From positions 1 through 19,963 of the forward strand of contig CAYUAC010000025.1 in assembly GCA_964442515.1 (NCBI GenBank): 19,963 nucleotides of DNA, written 5' to 3'. How positions within the stretch are numbered: position 1 is the first letter of the stretch; each line of letters starts with the position of its first letter. Below, piece after piece: positions 14,378 to 19,963 of the stretch. The notes beneath the pieces were generated by a model that saw only the letters and a program-made list of their open reading frames with translations, was not told the DNA's origin and did no database searches. A program made the position numbers and the translations under genes. This DNA is from TCS-49 sp964442515 (GTDB lineage: Bacteria; Campylobacterota; Campylobacteria; Campylobacterales; Sulfurovaceae).

Positions 14378-16218
14378 TAAGCGTTGACGCGCTTTTTCAG
14401 GCGCCCAAGAGCGTCTTTGTCCACCTCTTTGGAATACCGGAGTTTCACATACTCATCAGCGATCTGCTGGAGGTTTTTATCCCCGCTTTGTTGTAAAAAG
14501 GTATGCAGCGACTGCCGTTTGTCCCAGTGCAATCCTTTTTTGGCCGCTTTTTTTAACAGCCTTTGCATCAGACACTGCAGCCTGTCCTTGCAGCCGCGCC
14601 CCTTGATGAGGATAAAAAACAGCACGCCCACAACGCCCAGCCCGAGTATACTTCCCACAAAACGCATCAAAAACCCCTGATCACTGCGAAGGGCTTCAAA
14701 AAAGCTGTTTTGGGTCAGGTAGTTGTAATACAGCACCCATTTTTGCAGCTTATACTTGATGTAATTAAGCCACAGGTAGCTGCGGCTGTTTTGCGACAGT
14801 GCCTGCGTACTTTGTTCGTCGCTGCTTGCTGCCATTGACGTAGCATCGACGCGCACCCATCCGCGCTTTGGCAGATAGACTTCGCTCCAGGCATGCGCAT
14901 CTTTTTGTCTGATGACGTAGTAATCTTCTATCTTGGCTTCCTCTTTTGCCAGATATCCCGTTACCACCCTGCTTGGCAGATCAAAAATCCTGGCTGCGGT
15001 GGCAAAAGCGGAGGCAAAATGCACGCAGTAACCTTTTTTGCGCTCAAAAAGAAACGAATCGGCAAAATCGGTTTTATCAAAACTCGGCGGATTGAGCGTA
15101 TATTGCAAACCCGCCTGTCTAAACAGCGCTTTGAGTGCCTCAAAACGCTCCTGCGGGCTTTGGTCCAGATGCTTTTTTGCCGCCTCCCGCAGTTTTTGAT
15201 TGGCATCTTTATCAAAGTCTTTGGATTTATGGGGGACGTTTCCAAAAGCTTGGAAACCCTGGGCCGATCGCAGCGAATAGCGTTTTTGTTCCACCACCTC
15301 TTCCTGAGCGTAAATGGTATACGAACTGCTGCGTCTTGCTTTTTCAATGGTCTCCAGCGGATAATCGACGCTGTAGAGATAATTTTGAAAATGGGGCTGC
15401 AAAATAATATCATATGCCAGCAGATCTTGTGTATTTTCCAGCGGCCCGGGGGCAAATGTCATCTCTTCTTCTTCGCGCCACGAGGTGGCGTTTTTTTCAT
15501 ACATGACGCTGCCTCTGAGATACAGCGGGGTTTGGGGACTGCCCTGCGTGATTTCAAGTTCCATCACTTTGCGCTGTGAAAGCACATTGAGCGCGCGGCT
15601 GCCTATGTGCATCGTCCCGTCATGCCCGGTTACGGCACTCTGGCTGTCTGAAAAACCAAAATCCCCCCGTTCAAAGGAGATTCTTGGAAAAAACAAAAAC
15701 AATACTACAATAAGCGGGACAGAAAGCATAAAGATTTTCAAAGCAACCTTTACCGCCGCCCCGGGGGTGGTACGCATCTGATACAGCAGTATCAGCGCTG
15801 CCAGCAAAAAGAGTTCAAACACCGTATAAAACAGCGCCACGACAGAAGTGTGAAAAAACAGCCAGAGCGCGATCAGCAAAAACGGCGTAATCAGCAGATA
15901 AAAATTGATCCTGCCGCTTAGCAGCTGCGCGGCTGCAGCTACCAGCAACAGTGAAAGAATTATCTGGACAAACGCTTTTAACGTGGTAATGTTTTCGACA
16001 CCGATAAAACCCGCCAAAAGCCCCACGCACAGCAGTCCAACAGCCAAAACAGGCATCTGCAGCTCTTTTTTGTCGACAATCAGCGCCGCTGCGGCCAGAA
16101 GCATAAACACCTGCATGGGCAGATGCAAAAGAAAAAACACCGGAAGCGACGTCACCCCTAAAGCGATCAGCAGCAGGGTTTTTTGATCAGTAAAGCGCCA
16201 GTTTTTCCAAGATCGCAT
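14374..16218 (-). CDS. TgpA-like membrane transglutaminase (DUF3488 + transglutaminase core)
   Basis: A 614-residue membrane protein. Residues 1-180 contain about six to eight hydrophobic helices (TgpA N-terminal, DUF3488), followed by a periplasmic part with a transglutaminase-like core: C398 in KKGYCVHFASAFATAAR, H442 in KDAHAWSEVYLP and D458 in WVRVDATS make the Cys-His-Asp triad. A further membrane helix (about 518-539) and a cytoplasmic tail with Lys-rich helices (DUF4129-like position) complete it. The family's in vivo substrate is unclear; a periplasmic protein cross-linking or peptidase activity is inferred. ATG 16218 has AGGA 9 nt upstream and overlaps the DUF58 gene by 32 nt. It is the last gene of the moxR set and runs 4 nt into the convergent regulator. 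Confidence 0.87.
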   Translation of the reverse strand: MRSWKNWRFTDQKTLLLIALGVTSLPVFFLLHLPMQVFMLLAAAALIVDKKELQMPVLAVGLLCVGLLAGFIGVENITTLKAFVQIILSLLLVAAAAQLLSGRINFYLLITPFLLIALWLFFHTSVVALFYTVFELFLLAALILLYQMRTTPGAAVKVALKIFMLSVPLIVVLFLFFPRISFERGDFGFSDSQSAVTGHDGTMHIGSRALNVLSQRKVMELEITQGSPQTPLYLRGSVMYEKNATSWREEEEMTFAPGPLENTQDLLAYDIILQPHFQNYLYSVDYPLETIEKARRSSSYTIYAQEEVVEQKRYSLRSAQGFQAFGNVPHKSKDFDKDANQKLREAAKKHLDQSPQERFEALKALFRQAGLQYTLNPPSFDKTDFADSFLFERKKGYCVHFASAFATAARIFDLPSRVVTGYLAKEEAKIEDYYVIRQKDAHAWSEVYLPKRGWVRVDATSMAASSDEQSTQALSQNSRSYLWLNYIKYKLQKWVLYYNYLTQNSFFEALRSDQGFLMRFVGSILGLGVVGVLFFILIKGRGCKDRLQCLMQRLLKKAAKKGLHWDKRQSLHTFLQQSGDKNLQQIADEYVKLRYSKEVDKDALGRLKKRVNAY

Positions 16219-17059
16219 AGGTATCCTCTTTTTTGCTGCTGTAACGCCGCCTCTTCAGACGCACTTCATACGCTATGTGCGCACTGCTTGCCTGCAATAC
16301 CCACAAACATATCTGGCTTAAACGCTGTTCGACGCTTCCGGGAATGGTATGAAAATCAAAGATAAGCTTGATATCATCTTTGCTGTAGGTAAAACGCTTG
16401 CTCATAGGCTCGCCCTTGGCAACGGAGGGCCAGTGAACGGTGGAGAGTTTTTCTCCCTGTTCATACGGCTTCAAATCGTCAAAACTCTCCAGCTGCCCAT
16501 ACCGTGCCAACTGCCTGTAAAACTCTTTTTTCAAATCCCTGCCGGCGGGTTTGGGATAAACAATATACTCCGCGTTAACTTGCAGATATTTACCAAAGCG
16601 GATATGCCCGAAAGGAAAATAGCTTTGAAGCCACAGACGCCGTATCCGGGCCTTTCCCCTTTTTTCAAACCGCTTTGTCAGAAACAGCGTTTTTTGCTCC
16701 ATCGCCCGCAGCGGACCGATATAACGGTCTTCAAGATACAGATCATAACTGTCGCTTGACGCGCTGCCAAAGAGGGTAAAATACAGTTTCGCATCACGCC
16801 CGGCAAACACCGCTTCTGATGCAAGAGCCTCTGCGCGCACGGGCAGGATATTGAGCCGTCCGACCAGGCAGCTGGTTCCTGCCAGGGCAAACAGGACAAA
16901 CAAAACGATATAAACAATATTGTAATTGTGCATATACGCCTGCAAAAACAGCCCAAAAAAAACCGCGATGATAAACAGGAAGTATTTTGTCGGCTTTGAT
17001 TTCAGCGACCTGTTAAATTCTATGAAGCGCTTTACGTATCGCATCAAAAATTTCAACAT
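16187..17059 (-). CDS. DUF58 family protein
   Basis: A 290-residue protein with two N-terminal membrane helices (about 25-43 and 47-66) and a cytoplasmic or periplasmic beta-rich region. The DUF58 signature is visible at about 194-224: an Asp-Asp-Leu-Lys-Pro-Tyr turn, GEKLSTVHWPSVAKG and a KRFTY strand. The function of DUF58 is not established, but the family is nearly always encoded next to a MoxR ATPase and often to a transglutaminase, as here, where it may act as a substrate or effector of the ATPase. The start at 17059 overlaps moxR by 47 nt and has no clear Shine-Dalgarno; M6 (17044) is a possible alternative. Confidence 0.83.
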   Translation of the reverse strand: MLKFLMRYVKRFIEFNRSLKSKPTKYFLFIIAVFFGLFLQAYMHNYNIVYIVLFVLFALAGTSCLVGRLNILPVRAEALASEAVFAGRDAKLYFTLFGSASSDSYDLYLEDRYIGPLRAMEQKTLFLTKRFEKRGKARIRRLWLQSYFPFGHIRFGKYLQVNAEYIVYPKPAGRDLKKEFYRQLARYGQLESFDDLKPYEQGEKLSTVHWPSVAKGEPMSKRFTYSKDDIKLIFDFHTIPGSVEQRLSQICLWVLQASSAHIAYEVRLKRRRYSSKKEDTYAILEKLALY

Positions 17060-17894
17060 CGTCGGATTTGGCTACCACCCTGTGGCCAAGCACATACGGC
17101 ATCACCGCATCCACGTCCGCGTCAATCACGAAATCGCGTTTGTGCACGTACGCCCAGCCTTTGGCTACGCCAAGCAGCTGCTTAGCCCCTCTGGTTGAGA
17201 GGCCGTATTCAAACATTCCGCTTTGCCTGGTAAAATCGGCCACATCCAAAATATACTCGATCACGGCGTCATCGCAGTAAACGGTTTTGGCCCCCGCACT
17301 CAACGCATCCAGCTGCTTTGCGGTAATACTGCCCAGCCCGCTGACTTCGCCGCCGGTTAAAATCTTTTTTTCCGCCTCCTTGGTAGGGTAACCGATACTC
17401 ATGGAGATACTGAAACGGTCCAGCTGCGAAATGGGCAGGGCGAAAGTGCCGTTTTCTTCCAGAGGATTTTGTGTAGCCATGACAAAAAAGTTCTCATCCA
17501 GTTTATAACTGACGCCTTCTATACTGACCTGACCCTCCTCCATCGCTTCAAGCAGCGCGCTTTGTGTTTTTGGCGTGGTACGGTTGATCTCATCGGCTAA
17601 GATACACTGACTGAAAATCGGCCCCTTTTTAAAGTGAAACCGCGAAGCGGCGCTGTCAAAATAGTTTACGCCCACGATATCACTTGGCAGCATATCGCTG
17701 GTAAACTGAATCCGTTTAAATTTTAGCCCCAGCACGTCGGCAAATGTTTTTGCAAGCGTTGTTTTGCCCACCCCGGGAATATCCTCGATCAAGATATTGC
17801 CGCCTGAGAGAAAAGACGCAAGCGCGAGTTTGATATTGTGTTCTTTGCTCTGAACGGCTTTTTCTATCTGCGAAATGATAAAATCTATGACCAC
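17013..17894 (-). CDS. MoxR-type AAA+ ATPase
   Basis: A 293-residue cytoplasmic ATPase of the MoxR branch of AAA+ proteins. Walker A is GVGKTT (41-46), Walker B CILADE (97-102) followed by INRTTPKTQSALLEAMEE, sensor 1 is in ATQNPLEENGT (140-150), and FALPISQLDRF is the family block before the arginine finger. MoxR proteins act as chaperones that insert metals or mature partner proteins, usually VWA-domain or DUF58 partners. No VWA gene is in the window. The start is GTG 17894 with AAAGG 6 nt upstream; an ATG 17 nt further up (17911) is out of frame and opens only eight codons. It heads a moxR-DUF58-transglutaminase operon. Confidence 0.92.
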   Translation of the reverse strand: MVIDFIISQIEKAVQSKEHNIKLALASFLSGGNILIEDIPGVGKTTLAKTFADVLGLKFKRIQFTSDMLPSDIVGVNYFDSAASRFHFKKGPIFSQCILADEINRTTPKTQSALLEAMEEGQVSIEGVSYKLDENFFVMATQNPLEENGTFALPISQLDRFSISMSIGYPTKEAEKKILTGGEVSGLGSITAKQLDALSAGAKTVYCDDAVIEYILDVADFTRQSGMFEYGLSTRGAKQLLGVAKGWAYVHKRDFVIDADVDAVMPYVLGHRVVAKSDDVEIFDAIRKALHRI

Positions 17895-17927
17895 GCGCTG
17901 CCTTTATTCATTGGAAATGTATACACG

Positions 17928-17933
17928 ATTATA
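17928..17933 (-). promoter_or_regulatory. -10 element of the moxR operon promoter
   Basis: A perfect TATAAT on the minus strand (17933-17928), 34 nt before the GTG start, predicts a transcript start near 17921. Upstream is an A-tract (minus strand) rather than a -35 hexamer, a pattern common in Campylobacterota. The core is nearly palindromic with the plus strand (CGATTATATCG). Confidence 0.5.
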
Positions 17934-17968
17934 TCGATTTTTTTTAATTTTTGGATAATATTAGAAGT

Positions 17969-18541
17969 ATGAAAGAAGATTTTATCGACATCAACCGGAT
18001 CAATTTGGCAAGCTTTTTGGGATGCAGCGGCTGCAGTCGATGCTGTGACGGATCGCGGTTTCTCTTTGCCCCGCTGTTTCTCAGCGATATCGCCGATACG
18101 TACCGCTATTTTCCCATTGTATATATCAAACTCGGCCCTATTATGCGCCTGGTCTTTCTTCTGGCTTCTAAAGAAGGCTGCCGCTATCTTGACGCAGAGG
18201 GAAACTGCGGCATTTACCACAACAGACCCCACGCATGCAGGATTTATCCCTTTTCCCCCTATAATCGCTCCATCTACCTTGACACCTCCTGTCCGGGGGT
18301 GGGAATGCAGGGCTGGCTTATAGCCGCAAACGGCGTGATGGCAAAGCAGTTTTGGCATCCGCGCCTGCTGGACAGTGACGCCAGGTTCCGGCATACGCAG
18401 CGCTTTATCGACAGAAAAAGAAAATGGCGCAGAATCGGTAGGTTTGAGGGGTTTGCTCTTTTTAACGCCACGGGTTCAAGCCGCTATGATGCCATGATCC
18501 GGTACTCACAGCGCCACCTGAAACATTACCCTATTTTTTAA
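17969..18541 (+). CDS. YkgJ-type CxxCxxCC cysteine-cluster protein
   Basis: A 190-residue protein of the CxxCxxCC (YkgJ, zinc/iron-chelating) family. The first cluster is C19-x2-C22-x2-C25-C26; the second is GC(x7)C in the segment GCRYLDAEGNCGIY, followed by RPHACRIYPF. The conserved cysteines are thought to bind a metal or Fe-S cluster; no activity is established. ATG 17969 is used because the six residues encoded from a TTG at 17951 fall on an AT-rich promoter-like region. TAATAT (17956-17961) would make the transcript leaderless or nearly so. It is divergent from moxR and overlaps the convergent SspB-like gene by 11 nt. Confidence 0.82.
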   Translation: MKEDFIDINRINLASFLGCSGCSRCCDGSRFLFAPLFLSDIADTYRYFPIVYIKLGPIMRLVFLLASKEGCRYLDAEGNCGIYHNRPHACRIYPFSPYNRSIYLDTSCPGVGMQGWLIAANGVMAKQFWHPRLLDSDARFRHTQRFIDRKRKWRRIGRFEGFALFNATGSSRYDAMIRYSQRHLKHYPIF

Positions 18542-18986
18542 AAAACTTTTCGTTTTCGGGATTGGAGGCAAAAACGTTCATCGAGCGTTCTTGATGTTGT
18601 TGCTGCTGCTGTTGTACCTGGCTTGGCTTTTGTGTGGGCGCCTGGGCCATATTGATAGCGATCGCTTTGTCATCAAGCGAAAGTTGCAAAATCGAACCCA
18701 AAGGCATCCGTACGATTGAGCCGAAATTATCTTCCCCGAAACCCGCTTCAAAAACAAGCATTTCATTTTCGATAACGGCCGTTTGCAGAGTATAGCCGCC
18801 AAGGATAAAATATGACGGGTCCCGTAGCTGCAGGCGTTCGGGCAGCGGCGGATCAAATTCAACCGCTTTCATATCCGCAAGCAGTCCAAACTCGGTTTCA
18901 CTGTCAACCAAAAAGCCGATAATATTGGACAGATTGATCTGCATGATTTTTTTAAAATCTTCACTGTTTACAATGTTAAAATACAT
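18531..18986 (-). CDS. Conserved-looking small protein, SspB-like core with Gln-rich linker
   Basis: A 151-residue protein I do not recognise with certainty. Residues 1-115 are a compact alpha/beta domain; FEAGFG (79-84) followed by VRMPLGSILQL (92-102) resembles FNARFGG...VSVPLAAVLAI of E. coli SspB, the ClpXP adaptor for ssrA-tagged proteins. A disordered linker follows with a Gln run (about 123-132), then a short charged tail ending NEKFFKK, a layout also like SspB (core, linker, ClpX-binding tail). This is a resemblance by eye, not a proven homology. ATG 18986 has AAGGGA upstream; the open frame continues 61 codons further, but those overlap the aminotransferase gene and look non-coding. 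It overlaps that gene by 19 nt. Confidence 0.6.
   Translation of the reverse strand: MYFNIVNSEDFKKIMQINLSNIIGFLVDSETEFGLLADMKAVEFDPPLPERLQLRDPSYFILGGYTLQTAVIENEMLVFEAGFGEDNFGSIVRMPLGSILQLSLDDKAIAINMAQAPTQKPSQVQQQQQQHQERSMNVFASNPENEKFFKK
18594..18615. repeat. Trinucleotide (CAG/CAA) run encoding polyglutamine
   Basis: On the plus strand TGTTGTTGCTGCTGCTGTTG and neighbours form about seven imperfect triplets, encoding the Gln run in the SspB-like protein on the minus strand. Mixed CAG/CAA codons make it less slippage-prone than a pure repeat; changes would stay in frame. Confidence 0.6.
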
Positions 18987-19552
18987 CCGTTTCCCTTCTT
19001 TATTTGAAACTTCGGCAAAATGACAAACCCTGCCAGCGCGTTCATCACAGCCATTTTTTGAAAATTTTGCAAGTCGTTTAGGGCTATATCGGCAGGTTGC
19101 AGCCGCTTTTGATCCAAAAGCCTGGCCCGGTACGTACCTTTTAGCAGCGGCTCTTTGGGCGTGTACCAAACCCTGCCGTCGTAAAAAGCGACATTGGCAA
19201 TCGAAGTGTCGGTTACCAGGTCGTTTTGAACGATCAGGATTTCATCGCGCCCCTGTTTGAGCGTATCGATAGCGCTTCGGTCGCAGTACTTGTACGCATA
19301 CTCTATCCGGGCGGTAACCGGGGTGACAGAACCGATGGGGGTAAAAGCGTACGGGCTTGTTTCAACGCCTCTAATGCCGTTTTCATCATAAAGCACTTTT
19401 GCCCTGCCCTCGTGTTTGCAGTCGCTAAAAGCACTTTGAAGCTGCGGGGCGGCAAAACCGTGATCTGCCGCGGTTGCGGCGACGCGCTTTTGATGGTACT
19501 CAAGATGCAGCGGCCGTCCCTGCTGCACCCAAATCGTTTCAAAAAAGCACAT
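18968..19552 (-). CDS. Class IV PLP aminotransferase family protein, short (PabC/IlvE-like)
   Basis: A 194-residue fold-type IV PLP enzyme. The expected Schiff-base lysine is K88 in YKYCDRSAI (K-x3-R spacing as in PabC), and DTSIANVAFYDGRVWYTP (115-132) plus LLKGTYRARLL supply the cofactor phosphate-binding regions. It lacks about 25 N-terminal residues of PabC and part of the C-terminal region, and such short versions occur in Campylobacterota, so it is probably intact. The likeliest role is 4-amino-4-deoxychorismate lyase for p-aminobenzoate, which would feed FolP; D-amino acid or branched-chain transamination is an alternative. Its ATG overlaps the cysteine synthase stop (TGATG) and its end overlaps the SspB-like gene. 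Confidence 0.75.
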   Translation of the reverse strand: MCFFETIWVQQGRPLHLEYHQKRVAATAADHGFAAPQLQSAFSDCKHEGRAKVLYDENGIRGVETSPYAFTPIGSVTPVTARIEYAYKYCDRSAIDTLKQGRDEILIVQNDLVTDTSIANVAFYDGRVWYTPKEPLLKGTYRARLLDQKRLQPADIALNDLQNFQKMAVMNALAGFVILPKFQIKKGNGCILTL

Positions 19553-19963
19553 CAGCCAAAGAGGTCGGTACTCATGTAACGCATCGCGCTGTCACATAAA
19601 ATCGTCACAATCTTTTTGTCTGGATACTCTTTGGCCAGCTGTTTGGCCGCCAGCACGTTGGCACCGCTTGAAATACCCACCATCAGCCCCTTCTGCGCGA
19701 TCAGGGCTTTGGCTTCGCTGATCGCATCCTCATCACGGATCTGTATGATTTTGTCGATAAACTGCTCATTGTAATTTTTAGGAATAAACCCGGCACCGAT
19801 ACCCTGTATCTTGTGGGGACCGCCTTTACCGCCTGTAAGCACGGGCGAGTTATAGGGTTCAATGGCGCAGAGTTTGCACTCTGGCAGCTTTTGACGCAGT
19901 ACGCCGCCTACTCCCGTGATCGTTCCGGCAGTACCCACTCCCGCGGCAAAAATACCCACATCA
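19552..19963 (-). CDS. cysK: Cysteine synthase, C-terminal part (cut by window edge)
   Basis: The last 137 codons of an O-acetylserine sulfhydrylase, continuing beyond the right end. Visible PLP-enzyme blocks are AAGVGTAGTITGVG (the phosphate-binding loop, with Ala for the second usual Gly of GTGGT), GIGAGFIPKN, VGISSGAN and the C-terminal RYMSTDLF. The enzyme makes cysteine from O-acetylserine and sulfide. The full protein is normally about 305 residues, so the start and catalytic lysine lie outside. CysM is the alternative; GIGAGFIP and the C terminus favour CysK. It is translationally coupled to the aminotransferase. Confidence 0.88.
   Translation of the reverse strand, partial: DVGIFAAGVGTAGTITGVGGVLRQKLPECKLCAIEPYNSPVLTGGKGGPHKIQGIGAGFIPKNYNEQFIDKIIQIRDEDAISEAKALIAQKGLMVGISSGANVLAAKQLAKEYPDKKIVTILCDSAMRYMSTDLFG

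Noticed and set aside
14893..15579. A 228-codon open frame opposite the transglutaminase gene
   Set aside because: No start signal or family resemblance; the opposite frame encodes the complete catalytic triad.
17885..18394. A 169-codon open frame opposite the cysteine-cluster gene
   Set aside because: The plus-strand frame carries the conserved cysteine clusters; this one has no family features. Only its last eight codons form the short ATG frame noted near moxR.
18987..19169. A 61-residue N-terminal extension of the SspB-like protein
   Set aside because: It lies wholly within the aminotransferase gene in another frame, has low-complexity composition, and a good ribosome-binding site precedes the inner ATG at 18986.
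18968..19552. The short aminotransferase as a frameshifted or truncated pseudogene
   Set aside because: Its start overlaps the upstream stop as TGATG, the reading frame is continuous with key PLP residues intact, and the preceding sequence is the true C terminus of cysteine synthase.
1..19963. CRISPR arrays, tRNA or rRNA genes, IS elements, prophage
   Set aside because: Scanned on both strands; no regularly spaced repeats, cloverleaf tRNA with CCA-type features, rRNA core sequences or transposase/integrase genes were found.

Overview
The window is a gene-dense chromosomal stretch that looks like a Campylobacterota (epsilonproteobacterial) genome, probably a free-living, fairly GC-rich lineage of the Sulfurovum/Sulfuricurvum/Sulfurimonas type. 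The main evidence is gene content and order: HobA (a DnaA partner restricted to this phylum) sits in a run rppH-lysC-hobA-holB-folP, next to divergent hemW and the set tatB-tatC-queA. As I recall, this order also occurs in Campylobacter jejuni (around Cj0577c-Cj0585). The adjoining htrA-response regulator-histidine kinase set has the layout of htrA-cprR-cprS. No phage, IS element, tRNA, rRNA or CRISPR array was seen.

Layout. (1) 33-2848, plus strand: a MidA-family methyltransferase, a ThiS-like sulfur carrier and a KefB-type cation/proton antiporter, all overlapping and translationally coupled. (2) 2826-6134, minus strand: periplasmic protease HtrA, then an OmpR-type regulator and an ArsS/CprS-type sensor kinase, an envelope-stress set with its own promoter. 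(3) 6220-8342, minus strand: tatB, tatC, queA, preceded by a 221-bp intergenic region. That region holds a promoter-like sequence, a highly folded element bounded by perfect 17-bp inverted repeats and a possible 24-codon leader ORF. (4) 8564-9577, minus strand: hemW. (5) 9667-13632, plus strand: rppH, lysC, hobA, holB, folP, joined by 1-4 nt overlaps or a 3 nt gap; lysC contains an internal in-frame start that would make a separate regulatory (ACT) subunit. (6) 13688-14377: an orphan OmpR-type regulator behind a strong sigma70-like promoter. (7) 14374-17894, minus strand: MoxR AAA+ ATPase, a DUF58 protein and a TgpA-like membrane transglutaminase. (8) 17969-18541, plus strand: a CxxCxxCC (YkgJ-type) protein. 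(9) 18531-19963, minus strand: the C-terminal part of a cysteine synthase cut by the window edge, a short class IV aminotransferase, and a small Q-rich protein whose core resembles the ClpXP adaptor SspB.

Functionally most of the window is housekeeping: envelope quality control and protein export (HtrA, Tat), tRNA modification (QueA), replication (HobA, delta-prime), and folate and lysine/threonine biosynthesis. The three convergent gene pairs all overlap at their 3' ends, and I saw no convincing intrinsic terminator anywhere. The least explained elements are the folded tatB leader with its mini-ORF, the SspB-like protein and the internal lysC start.
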